Assembly (NCBI GenBank): GCA_964017145.1 | Contig: OZ024844.1 | Span: 558,001 to 622,000, forward strand | DNA from: Agrocybe praecox | Lineage: Eukaryota; Basidiomycota; Agaricomycetes; Agaricales; Agrocybaceae | Reading direction: 5' to 3' | Length of the DNA: 64,000 nt | Part shown: positions 35,072 to 44,503 of the stretch, piece by piece | Position numbering within the stretch: the stretch's first letter is position 1 | Layout of the letters: every line of letters begins with the position of its first letter | Translations under genes and position numbers: made by a program | Notes under the pieces: model-generated | Database searches by the model: none | What the model was told of the DNA's origin: nothing | The model's input: the letters and a program-made list of their open reading frames with translations, nothing else

Positions 35072-36145
35072 ATGGACACTACTCCTACCCCTACCACTAC
35101 TCTTCCCTCTGTGGAAGAGCTCCTTCAACAAATCTCTCTCCTTACCCAGGAGGTGACTCTCTTAAAGCAGCAGCAGAAACAGTCAGTCACACCTCCAACC
35201 ACTCAATCACCATTCTCCTCTGCTGCTAGAGAAGTTCACCCTCCCTCTGTCAGTCATGTTCCTTTTACCTTTGGTTCACAGTCTGGAATCAAGGTTTCCC
35301 CCCCTGAGCCATATGATGGTTCTATGTCAAAAGCAGAAACCTTTCTTAGTCAACTCAAATTATATTTCTATGGGAAAGGAATTACAGATGACCTTCAAAG
35401 GGTTGTTTGTGCCCTATCCTATATGAAAGAAGGTACTGCTGGGAAATGGGCACTTGACAAAACCAAAATTCTAGATGGAGATTATTCCAAAGAAGGCCTT
35501 TGGGATGACTTTGTTTATGAATTCAGGGAGGTATTTGGAGACCCAGACCCTGCTAGCACAGCCAGACATAAAATGAATCTTCTGAAGCAGGGAAGTCAGA
35601 CTGCTGATGAATATGTGGCTAGCTTTAGGGAATTGGTCTCTGATACTGGGTACAATGATGCTGCTTTGGTTGAGAAGTTTCAGACTGGGCTAAATAGGTC
35701 ACTTAGGGAAAAGGTCTACAATGTCCCTGATATGCCTAAAACTCTGAATGGTTGGATATCTTGGGCTACTAAGCTGGACAGGCAGTGGAGACAAATGGAA
35801 GCTTTTAACAAGTCTACATCTACTACCACTTCTCCCTTCTCAAAAGCTCCTAAACCTCAGCCTAAACCAGCAGCCCCTAGTCTTTCTCCCTTCTCAAGCA
35901 ATCAGAGAGGTTTTGTTGCTCAAGCAAGGCAACCAGATGTAGTTCCTATGGAAGTTGATTCAGGATGGAAGTCAGTCAGGCCCCTCATCTGCTTCAAATG
36001 CAGAAAACAAGGTCATAAGGCAGCTGATTGCAAGTCTTCAGTCAACATCAATGCCATGAACCATGAGGAGCTAAAGGATTTTTATGGAAAACTGATCAAG
36101 GAAGAAGAAGAATCCAACAAGGAAACTCCACAAAAGAATTTTTAG
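35072..36145 (+). CDS. gag: Gypsy Gag protein
   Basis: 357 residues. The start follows a ~530-base leader. An N-terminal coiled coil (VEELLQQISLLTQEVTLLKQ) is followed by a retrotransposon Gag-type helical domain at ~70-240 (the PYDGSMSKAETFLSQL entry, then a conserved FREL...GYND...F..GLN region) and a CCHC zinc knuckle near residue 312 (C-x2-C-x4-H-x4-C in CFKCRKQGHKAADCK). It forms the particle and packages RNA. The frame ends TTTTTAG at 36139-36145. The pol frame is -1 relative to gag and stays open across this point, so Pol is probably made by -1 frameshifting at the T run. Confidence 0.9.
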   Translation: MDTTPTPTTTLPSVEELLQQISLLTQEVTLLKQQQKQSVTPPTTQSPFSSAAREVHPPSVSHVPFTFGSQSGIKVSPPEPYDGSMSKAETFLSQLKLYFYGKGITDDLQRVVCALSYMKEGTAGKWALDKTKILDGDYSKEGLWDDFVYEFREVFGDPDPASTARHKMNLLKQGSQTADEYVASFRELVSDTGYNDAALVEKFQTGLNRSLREKVYNVPDMPKTLNGWISWATKLDRQWRQMEAFNKSTSTTTSPFSKAPKPQPKPAAPSLSPFSSNQRGFVAQARQPDVVPMEVDSGWKSVRPLICFKCRKQGHKAADCKSSVNINAMNHEELKDFYGKLIKEEEESNKETPQKNF

Positions 36146-36153
36146 AGGCACCA

Positions 36154-39100
36154 TTGGTGAAAGACATGTCCCAATGGAATAAATTTAATGTATTAGAAGA
36201 TGAAAGAAATAAACTCAATCTTTCCTCCTCAAATTCTAATACAGAAACCATGTCCTCTGATTATTCTTCTTCCACTCCTGAAAAAATCTACATCCTGGGT
36301 CACAAGCCTAAAACCTCTACTCATTTGTCAGTCCTTCTAAAGACAATGGATACAGGGAAAAGGCTTTCTGTAGATGCTTTGCTTGACTCTGGAGCTACTG
36401 GTCTGTTTCTGGACACTGGTTTTGTAAAATATCATAATCTCAACACAAGAAAACTCCCTAGAGCCATTCCTGTCTACAATGTAGATGGTACTCTCAACAA
36501 GAGTGGCTCCATTCATGAGGAAGTTGACTTGATTATGATCTACAAAAACCATACAGAAAAGGCTACCTTTGCTGTTTGTGACTTGGGTGACAAGACTGCC
36601 ATTATTGGACACACCTGGCTCTATCTACATAACCCAAATGTTGATTGGAAGTCAGGGGATGTTCAATTCACTAGATGTCCATCTGACTGCCACATGGAAG
36701 TTATAAGAGCCAGGAGGAAGAGACAGAGGATAGCTGCAGTACAGAGAAGACAGCTCCCTCAGTTTGATGATGAAGGTGTAGATCTTGTAGATCAGTCACC
36801 TGACTCTGACTCTGAAATTGAGCCTGAGGATAGGATTTTTATCTCTTATCTCCATCCTCAGAAGCAGTCTATCAATGCTACCTCAACTGTTTCCCAGAAA
36901 TTGGCAGAAGAGTCTCACCAACAGGCTGAATCTCCAAAGAAGACCTTTGAAGAAGCTGTCCCCAAGCATTATCACCAATTTAAAGGAGTTTTTTCAAAGG
37001 AGTCTTTTGACAGGCTACCTGACAGGAAGCCTTGGGATCATGCTATTGAGCTAAAGCCTGGGTCTGAGCCTTACAGATCAAAGATTTATCCTCTTTCCCC
37101 CAATGAGCAAAAAGAGCTTGATGCTTTTCTAGAGGAGAATCTGAAGTCTGGTAGGATTAGACCATCCAAGTCCCCTATGGCATCCCCTGTGTTCTTTGTC
37201 AAGAAGAAGGATGGCTCTCTTAGACTAGTCCAGGACTACAGGAAGCTAAATGAAATGACCATTAAGAACTCTTACCCTTTACCTCTTATTTCTGACATCA
37301 TTACCAAGCTTAGCAAAGCCAAGTATTTCACCAAGCTGGATGTCAGGTGGGGCTTTAACAATGTTAGAGTTAAGGAAGGGGATGAGTGGAAAGCAGCTTT
37401 CAGAACCAATAGAGGGCTGTTTGAACCACTGGTAATGTTCTTTGGCTTAACCAACAGTCCTGCAACTTTCCAAACTATGATGAATGACATCTTCATAGAG
37501 CTTATTGATGGCAATGTGGTCATTGTGTACATGGATGACATATTGGTCTTTACTGAGACTCTTGAACATCATAGGGAGGTAGTCAAGAAGGTCTTGCAAA
37601 TCTTGGAAGATAACAAACTCTACCTTAAAGCAGAAAAATGTGAATTTGAAAAGGAAAAGATTGAATATCTTGGACTTATCATTTCACAAGGCAAGATTGA
37701 AATGGATCCTGTCAAGGTAGAGGGAGTCTCTAAATGGCCTGAACCTGAAAATGTCAAGGATGTTCAATCATTCTTGGGATTTGTCAACTTCTACAGAAGG
37801 TTCATAGAGGATTTTGCAGACATTGCTAAGCCACTTCATGAATTGACAAAGAAAGGGACAGTCTGGAGATGGGGACTTAGACATCAGGAAGCCTTTGACC
37901 AGCTAAAGCTTAAGGTCACATCCTCCCCTGTTTTAATCTTCCCTGATGACAACAAACCTTACAAGGTTGAAGCAGATAGCTCTGATTATGCTACTGGAGC
38001 TGTGTTGTCTCAGGAAGGTCTAGATGGAAAATGGCATCCTGTGGCCTTTATGTCTAAGTCTCTCTCTGAAGTAGAAAGGAACTATGAGATCCATGACAAG
38101 GAGATGCTGGCTATTATCAGAGCACTAGATGAATGGAGACATTATCTTGAAGGGACTCAACATAACTTTGAGATCTGGACAGACCATAAAAATCTAGAGT
38201 ACTTTATGACTGCCCAGAAGTTAACCAGAAGGCAGGCCAGATGGTCACTCTTTTTGTCCAGATTTGATTTTTCTCTTCATCATAGGCCTGGTAAAAAGTC
38301 CTTAAAGCCAGATGCATTGTCTAGGAGATCAGACCATAAGAAGGGGGAGAATGATAATGAAAATGTAGTTCTCCTCAAACCTTCCTACTTCAAGATTCAG
38401 GCTCTCAAACAGGGTCATACCACATTGGCTGGTCCAGAGACTGATCTTCTTAAGAAGATTAGAGAAGCAAAGGACTTTGATGAGAAAGTAGTCAAGGCAG
38501 TACAGGAGATGAAGAAGTCTTCAACCAAGAAGATAGATGGACAGGAATGGTCAGAGGAGCAAGGACTTGTTCTCTACAGAGGGAAGGTGTATGTTCCAAA
38601 GGACAAAGATCTCAGAAGGAAAATTGTGGAACTACATCATGATGCCTACATTGCTGGACATCCAGGAAAATGGAAGACAATAGAGTTAGTCTCTAGAAAT
38701 TACTGGTGGCCAGGGATGTCCCATTATATTGCAGCCTACACCAGAGGATGTGATAGATGTAATAGGACCAAGACATTCCCTGCTAAACCTGTTGGCTTCC
38801 TAACTCCAACTGAGATTCCCTCTGATGTTTGGCAGACTATTTCTGTGGACTTTATCACTGGCTTACCTGAATGTCAAGGGTATAATGCCATCATGATAGT
38901 TGTAGACAGGCTGAGCAAGATGATCCACATCATACCTACCACAGATGAGGTCACATCTGAAGGTACTGCTAAGCTCTACAGAGACTATGTTTGGAAATTG
39001 CATGGTCTACCTATCAAAATTATCTGTGATAGAGGTCCTCAGTTTGTCTCCAAATTTATGAAAGAGCTTAATTCTATACTTGGTATTCAGACTGCTTCAT

Positions 39101-40026
39101 CTACAGCCTACCATCCTCAAACTGATGGTCAGACTGAAAGAGTCAACCAAGAAGTAGAACAATATCTCAGGCTTTTCATAAACCATAGACAGGATGACTG
39201 GGTAGAATGGTTGGCCTTGGCTGAATTTTCCTACAACAACAGAGTTCAGGCCTCTACCAGACAGACACCATTCATGCTCAACAATGGTAGACATCCAAGA
39301 ATGGGCACAGAACCTCTTAGAGACAGCAAGATGGACACTGTAGATACCTTTGTGAAAAACATGGAAGAGGCCAGGAAAGAAGCAGAGTCTGCACTCAAAA
39401 AGGCTGCTGATGACATGGCTAAATTCTATGATAGAAACAGAGGTACTCCCACAGAATTCAAAGTTGGAGACATGGTTTGGTTGGATGGAAAAGATTTGAA
39501 GACTGATAGGCCTTCCAAGAAATTGGATGACAAGAGATATGGACCATACAAAGTCACCAAAGTTGTTGGTTCAAATGCCTATGAGCTCAAACTCCCTAAA
39601 ACTATGAAAATCCACCCAGTGTTCAATGTTGTCAAACTTATGCCCTACCATCCTGATACTGTTGGAAGGAAGCCTCCCTCTAGACCTCCACCTGTCATTA
39701 AAGGAGAAAATCCTGAATGGGAAGTTGAGTACATCAAGGATAGCAGATTATTCAGAAATAAGCTGCAGTACTTGGTTAAATGGAAGAATTATCCAAATGA
39801 GGAAAGCAGTTGGGAACCTGCTGAGCATTTGAAGAAGGCAGCCAAATCAATCAAAGAATTCCATGCCAAGCATCCAGCTGCACCCAGAAGGATTTCTGCT
39901 CTTACTTTTGATAGACTTTCCTTTTCACCTTTAATTAACTTCACTGAACCTCCTCCTCCTCTGAAACCCTCTAAACTTACTCATACATGTGCACATTGTG
40001 GGAAATGTGCCTTAGAGAGGGGGTGA
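36154..40026 (+). CDS. pol: Gypsy Pol polyprotein with chromodomain
   Basis: Open for 1290 codons from 36154; probably translated by frameshift from gag rather than from its own start. Domains in order: aspartic protease (LLDSGATGLF), reverse transcriptase (YMDDILVF at ~37528), RNase H (VEADSSDYATGAVLSQ; TDHKNLEY), zinc-binding integrase N terminus (HH...CDRC), integrase core with Asp, Asp, Glu (SVDFITGLP, CDRGPQF, DGQTERVNQ), GPY/F-like region (KRYGPYKV) and a chromodomain (YLVKWKNYPNEESSWEP). The extreme C terminus carries a CAHCGKC motif. The TGA stop abuts the 3' LTR, so the G-rich polypurine tract lies in the last codons. Arg codons are all AGA/AGG, consistent with CG avoidance. Confidence 0.95.
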   Translation: MVKDMSQWNKFNVLEDERNKLNLSSSNSNTETMSSDYSSSTPEKIYILGHKPKTSTHLSVLLKTMDTGKRLSVDALLDSGATGLFLDTGFVKYHNLNTRKLPRAIPVYNVDGTLNKSGSIHEEVDLIMIYKNHTEKATFAVCDLGDKTAIIGHTWLYLHNPNVDWKSGDVQFTRCPSDCHMEVIRARRKRQRIAAVQRRQLPQFDDEGVDLVDQSPDSDSEIEPEDRIFISYLHPQKQSINATSTVSQKLAEESHQQAESPKKTFEEAVPKHYHQFKGVFSKESFDRLPDRKPWDHAIELKPGSEPYRSKIYPLSPNEQKELDAFLEENLKSGRIRPSKSPMASPVFFVKKKDGSLRLVQDYRKLNEMTIKNSYPLPLISDIITKLSKAKYFTKLDVRWGFNNVRVKEGDEWKAAFRTNRGLFEPLVMFFGLTNSPATFQTMMNDIFIELIDGNVVIVYMDDILVFTETLEHHREVVKKVLQILEDNKLYLKAEKCEFEKEKIEYLGLIISQGKIEMDPVKVEGVSKWPEPENVKDVQSFLGFVNFYRRFIEDFADIAKPLHELTKKGTVWRWGLRHQEAFDQLKLKVTSSPVLIFPDDNKPYKVEADSSDYATGAVLSQEGLDGKWHPVAFMSKSLSEVERNYEIHDKEMLAIIRALDEWRHYLEGTQHNFEIWTDHKNLEYFMTAQKLTRRQARWSLFLSRFDFSLHHRPGKKSLKPDALSRRSDHKKGENDNENVVLLKPSYFKIQALKQGHTTLAGPETDLLKKIREAKDFDEKVVKAVQEMKKSSTKKIDGQEWSEEQGLVLYRGKVYVPKDKDLRRKIVELHHDAYIAGHPGKWKTIELVSRNYWWPGMSHYIAAYTRGCDRCNRTKTFPAKPVGFLTPTEIPSDVWQTISVDFITGLPECQGYNAIMIVVDRLSKMIHIIPTTDEVTSEGTAKLYRDYVWKLHGLPIKIICDRGPQFVSKFMKELNSILGIQTASSTAYHPQTDGQTERVNQEVEQYLRLFINHRQDDWVEWLALAEFSYNNRVQASTRQTPFMLNNGRHPRMGTEPLRDSKMDTVDTFVKNMEEARKEAESALKKAADDMAKFYDRNRGTPTEFKVGDMVWLDGKDLKTDRPSKKLDDKRYGPYKVTKVVGSNAYELKLPKTMKIHPVFNVVKLMPYHPDTVGRKPPSRPPPVIKGENPEWEVEYIKDSRLFRNKLQYLVKWKNYPNEESSWEPAEHLKKAAKSIKEFHAKHPAAPRRISALTFDRLSFSPLINFTEPPPPLKPSKLTHTCAHCGKCALERG

Positions 40027-40525
40027 TGTCAGGGTTTCTCCTATTTCCCCTTATTTTTCTATATTTATTTCATATTTTTCCCTTTCTTAATTATGTAGAT
40101 ATCTTATCTCTTTTACATCTTTGATTATCTCTTTGATTATCTTCTTGATTATCACTCAGATCTTTGATTAGATACTTATCATCTTTATTTCCCATGAGCA
40201 CTGCCTCAATTGCTCCACATCATTCTTCTCCTTGTTTCATGATGTCATTGTCTTATTCATCATTTCTTTATGATGTCATTGTCTTACTCATCCTTCTGTT
40301 TCATGATGTAATGTAGGAATATTCTAGAATCACTGTAGGGTATATATACTGGACATGTAGGTAGCTGTAGCCCCAGCTTCAATCTCTTAGGATATCCACT
40401 ATCATTGGTGTGATCTCTTAGAACCATTGAGTGTCTCTCTCTCTCCTCATCTCTCTGTCTCTCTCTCTCTCTTGCTTTGTCTTTGTTGGTGGCCTTGTCA
40501 CACTGATCTTAGTGTTGCCCTGACA
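40027..40525 (+). repeat. 3' LTR of gypsy element
   Basis: 499 bp, reads identical to the 5' LTR, preceded by the purine tract AGAGAGGGGG at about 40014-40023. Confidence 0.95.
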
Positions 40526-41497
40526 TCCTTCTACTACAGGGATGGTTAAAAACTATGTCACGGACCTCTTGAATTTAAAGAAGCAGACGGCGGCCTTGAT
40601 ATTGCGTAAATTAGGTGAGTGGCTCGTCACTGCTAAATTTGTGCCATGTTCATTTTGCGGCCCCCAGTTGAAGTTGCAGGTGTAAAAATCCCTCGAATGA
40701 TATATACCAATTTCGAGGATGCTATCACCTCGAAATATGGTGTTCTTCTTGTTGGTTGGCCACTACCGAAGTTTTGTAGCCCCAGTGATGTCAAATCTCG
40801 CAACGAGGTCAAGGTTCTGTACCGCGCATGGAGTACAGGCATGACTTACTTCCAAAAAATGACGAAGGAAGAATGGGCAAAATGGGATGAAAATAGGTAC
40901 TGTGGAGACCAAAACACCGAAGACTTACCTACTGCCACTGCTGCTCCCTCATCAACTAGGGCCCCAGGCGAAAACGACGACATAGGTTTTTTGCGGCCGC
41001 CATCTCCTTCTCTGAGCAACCCTCCAGCACCTCCATCTCCATCAGCGGCTGTGCCTTCTGCGTCTGGTGCTTCAACGCAACCCTGCACAACGGATGCGAG
41101 CATCGCCAGTCCAATGGCATCATTGGACCAGCCACTTGTCGCAAGCGCTACAAATAAGCGCCCTTCTGATGACTTGGCAATTACTGGTGGCCCTCCCGAG
41201 AAGCGTCCGGCACTGCAGACGTTACCATCTTTCATCAATGCTACTGGGGTCACGGGTCCGAATGGTATGCCGTTGATTGTCACTAAGAAACCGCGCAAGA
41301 AGAGATCTGATGCTGGCAAGCCAAGGAAAAAGAAGGGTATGGGAGATGCCACAGCAGCGGAGAGGGCATAAGGATTTTTTTTAAACATCGACATCCTATT
41401 AATTGCAACATATACTTCCTATTCTACTTAATGTCTATTATCATGTGTGCAAACTTCGCTTTTTGGATTATGAGATAAGATTGACCTTATGCGATAA

Positions 41498-42493
41498 GAT
41501 TCCTGGCTATCTTATCGCGCTACTACATACCTTTGCGCCTCAAATATGAGATAAAAATATCGTGCGGACTTTACATTCACAGGTAGGTCTTATTTCCGCA
41601 ACTTGTTTCACTTCCGTGCTATTATAGCGCCGGAGTTACGATGTGGGTGCCACATCATTACATACCCGAGGTGCAAAACCCCTCCTCTCTTGCTCTCTGT
41701 TCTACCTGTCCTCATCATGCATTGCGCATCAACAGTGCCTGCAGTGTAGAGTCCTAGAAACCTCTTTATTTGAGGTGAATACTACGTACATTTTTTCATT
41801 GTTTTGTTTAACTACAAGTCTCCAAAACTATTAATATTACTTAGCGTCTAATTGTAACGCGATGTCAAAAATAGTTGACATCGCTTAATTTCATCATGTT
41901 TCACGTCCTTAGTATGACGTGCGGAGTTGAAAGGTGGGTCCATACGCGTCACCTATACAGTCAGTTTCCCGCCCTCCCCCCCTGCGTATAGGGGATGCGC
42001 TCACCGTGCTGCTCGATGAGCAGGCAAAAAGGCGCGTTGTGCCGACTGATGTACTGTATATTAGTCAGTGATTAGATAATACACAATATTATATGTTTTT
42101 TTATTTATAATACTCATCTAATACATATGTGGTGTCTTTGTGGATGCAGACAGTGACAACGTGGAGGGGGAGGGCGGGAGCGCCCGACACAGCAGGCGGG
42201 AGAGGCGCCAAGTAGACAGAGGACGGCACCGGCACCATCAGCCGAGGAACACTTTGCCGAAAGGTCGGCTGGGGACGGAGATATCCGAGGAGGGCACAGA
42301 CCATGACACACACGGGACAGGGGGCGTACGCACGCCAGCGCGCGCGAAAAAGGACTTAGTGAGAGAAGCCAGGCAGGAGATATCCACCACTTTATTGACA
42401 GTGAGTGGGAAATACACATTCTATTCTATTTAGCTTGCCGCTCCGCATACATCCGACATCCTAATTAGTTACAAATAACGTGATGTTGAGGTG
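41498..42493 (-). repeat. KDZ right terminal inverted repeat
   Basis: About 996 bp, inverted copy of the left end, with small differences such as an extra GTA near 41520. Near identity of the two ends suggests a recent transposition or end homogenisation. Confidence 0.85.
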
Positions 42494-42507
42494 AGTTCGA
42501 GCACAAG

Positions 42508-44251
42508 AGTGAACGCTACTGACCCAGTCGTTTTTGCTGGGTGCACGTGACATGCCGAAAGCTCCGAAGCGTGCCATGTCACAACTTTCCAGATACGATT
42601 TCCGGGCAGACAAAGGGTACACATACTACTTTTCGCGAAGGAGAACATCGATTAAATGATATCTTTATCCTAGCCAAAAAAGCGAAGCTACATGTCACTG
42701 TACAAGATTTCTCTATATTTTAGGATACAGAGGAGTACATTTTTATTCTTTAGATTCGGCCAATTTTATCTTATCACTTCGAATATGTAGCTAAGTATAT
42801 CTTGGCGTATGCCTGGAAATCGTTAGGCTCGTGACCAGCCGTTATCTGTCAAACTCCGCTATATGCCGAAGGTCAGCCGCCAGCATCTCCAGATAACGGC
42901 TGGGAGTAACGGGGACGTTTAGTAGGGTCACGCAATGTCACAAAGAACTTGGCGAAAATGTTTCAAATCACCCGCACTTGTCAACCACGGACCCCTTCGC
43001 CCTTCGTCTCCGTCACTCCTCTTCGCTTTTCCCATCGCAAACTACGAAATCTTCGCCTCACTTTGCTATCAGGCTGCTGCTAGGCAACTCCTGGCAGGTT
43101 CAACCTTCATTGGCAGATAAGCCCCTTTCCCAACGCCTGCCGGGCCCAGGGCCCAGCTCGCCTGCCAAGTCACTTTCTCTATGTTCGATCTCGTTTTTGG
43201 GGGCATCCGTACGGTTGGCGTATAAAGGAGTGGCCACCACTGATACAATTTCTATCTTATGCTGCTCCGTCCATTAAGAAGCCGTTGAACCTCAACATGG
43301 GGATTTCTGGTCAATACCTCGATGGCGACTCGTGAGTGTAATTCGTTCAAAGATAACCAGCTCACCCTTATTTGTTACACCCAAGTCAAATCATAAACAC
43401 AATTGTACCCACTGTTGCTGGAATTCCATTGCACGCCCACAATCCGACTCATTCTGAACACCGGTCAATCGCGGAGTGTCGGTCACTGGTCAGCAGTGCC
43501 CTATTCATTTTTTATAACGCCAGAATCTGGTTCAATATCTTGCTCTTTCAAGGATATCAGAGCTGCTTGAGTATGAGAGTTGATTCTTGATGTGAGACAG
43601 GCGGATTCAGTGTAGCAGGAGGAAGTTTTGCGAATGTTCCCTTTTCAAAGAGTTGGTATGTGCCAGTGATAACTCATTCAGTGTATACAGTGTCTAATAT
43701 GTACCATAGGCCATGTTATAGTGTTATTAGTATGCCAATGGTGCTATATCAAAACAGCTTAACATTTTGCAAGCTTTTTCTGCCAAATAACGAACAAAAA
43801 GTCTGATAATTCAACTGTATTTGTGAAATACAACTTTCTGAAAATTTATTATGATTTAAAACACTTTATGAAGGTCATACATATCGGTAAAGTGGTAATT
43901 TGTTGAGTGTAGCGAGAGAGAGGCAAAATTTTGACGAAGTGATGCACGCGCAAAATGCGAAATTTCACTAAGTCCTTGTCACGTAGGGGGGCTTCCTCCA
44001 AAACGTCCCCGTTACTCCCAGTCGTTAGGTGGTGATGCCCCTTTCAGAGTCCGATTGAGTTCCGCTTGATGGCCGTCGGAGCTTAGGAAAACTCAAAACC
44101 ATGACAAATGACCAAGCATGAGTAATCACCACCGTAACGCACTGGTCGCGAGTCTAGGAAATCGTATCTGGAAAGTTGTGACATGGCACGCTTCGGAGTT
44201 TTCGGCATGTCACGTACACCCGGAAAAACGACTGGGTCAATAGCGTTCACT
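42508..44251. mobile_element. Mutator-like non-autonomous element, 1.74 kb
   Basis: Flanked by the 9-bp duplication GAGCACAAG (42499-42507 and 44252-44260). Terminal inverted repeats of ~95 bp start AGTGAACGCTA and run through CCCAGTCGTTTTT, GACATGCCGAA and CCAGATACGATTTCC, with a few mismatches. Duplication length and long repeats fit Mutator-like elements. No transposase is visible. A second inverted-repeat unit is nested inside (42893-44027). After removing the insertion the P450-like sequence reads on into GCGGATGAT, matching the intact copy. Confidence 0.75.
42893..44027. mobile_element. Nested TIR unit inside the Mutator-like element
   Basis: Ends are inverted copies (TAACG[G/A]CTGGGAGTAACG, then GGGGACGTTT) with weaker pairing for a further ~60 bases. 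I cannot identify a target duplication. A TATAAAGG box at about 43222 and an ATG at 43300 suggest a captured promoter/gene fragment, but no protein family is recognisable. Confidence 0.5.
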
Positions 44252-44503
44252 GAGCACAAGGCGGATGATCCTAACGTCTGTGACGGAGCAATGACGGAGA
44301 AGACCTGGACTAAGAGTCCAGGTATAATTCTGTGATGGTTCGAAAGCTCTCGTCATTCCGAATCCATCCCGATGATTATCATCAAAATCCGGGGTTTTTT
44401 TGGAGACTAGTTAGGATAACAAATTTTGGGCCCTTCGGAGGTCGGTTTTGAGCGTCCTACACTGTAAATACTTACTAACGTCTGTCTGACGACCACTGCA
44501 GGC

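Larger units (their letters stand above)
34043..40525 (+). mobile_element. Full-length Ty3/gypsy chromovirus-type LTR retrotransposon
   Basis: 6,483 bp, flanked by the 5-bp duplication TCCTT (34038-34042 and 40526-40530). Two 499-bp LTRs (TGTCAGGG...CCCTGACA) read as identical. Internal region: gag (35072-36145) and pol (36154-40026) with protease, RT, RNase H, integrase and chromodomain, all open. A candidate self-primer site lies 2 bases after the 5' LTR, and the polypurine tract overlaps the end of pol. I found no CG dinucleotide in reading the whole element, whereas flanking DNA has many. Everything points to a recent, potentially active insertion. Confidence 0.95.
31632..41371 (+). pseudogene. 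HMG-box-like KDZ cargo gene interrupted by two elements
   Basis: Five exons: 31632-31998, 32050-32137 resuming at 33614-33740, 33796-33988, 40540-40614, 40668-41371. Ignoring the inserts, the reading frame is continuous for 517 residues. The N terminus is very basic (KSAKDGHTAADF, RAQREKQRKNKEDLKEA). Residues ~110-165 look like an HMG box (ISRWNVYLSSEVKRIN ... SWQAMSKDER). A conserved C-terminal module (LLVGWPLPKF, VKVLYRAW..G..YFQKMTKEEW) and a Pro/Ser then Lys-rich tail follow. One insert (32138-33605) lies in exon 2 and breaks the protein. The gypsy element (34043-40525) lies wholly inside the intron 33989-40539 and would only enlarge it from about 63 bases to 6.5 kb. Confidence 0.7.
25265..42493 (+). 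mobile_element. KDZ-superfamily DNA transposon, 17.2 kb, with nested insertions
   Basis: Terminal inverted repeats of ~1 kb (25265-26257 and 41498-42493) begin CACCTCAACATCACG and differ at only a few positions by eye. The element is flanked by an 8-bp duplication, AGTTCGAG (25257-25264 and 42494-42501), matching the duplication length known for Zisupton/KDZ elements. Cargo in order: a KDZ transposase (26419-29932), a viroplasmin-like gene (30295-31461) and an HMG-box gene (31632-41371). Two younger elements sit inside: an inverted-repeat element at 32138-33605 and a gypsy retrotransposon at 34043-40525. Without them the element would be about 9.3 kb. No TET/JBP dioxygenase gene, often linked to fungal KDZ elements, is present. 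Confidence 0.85.
24529..44283 (+). pseudogene. P450-like gene broken by three transposon insertions
   Basis: The start (24529) matches the intact copy at 48062 for ~87 residues including the N-terminal membrane anchor, then is interrupted by a 350-bp solo LTR at 24792-25141. The gene resumes at 25147 (from IEVRDQFVKQA), is broken again at 25264 by a 17.2-kb KDZ element and, after only six bases (42502-42507), by a 1.74-kb element. A short homologous piece continues from 44261 (GCGGATGAT...AACGTC) before similarity to the intact copy ends at about 44283. The C-terminal two thirds, including the ExxR and haem-Cys motifs, are lost. The intact duplicate supplies the unoccupied sequence for all three sites, so the target duplications can be read directly. 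Confidence 0.85.

Noticed and set aside
25265..42493. A TET/JBP dioxygenase gene in the KDZ element
   Set aside because: Fungal KDZ elements often carry one, so I looked for its motifs in the cargo; only the viroplasmin-like and HMG-box genes are present.
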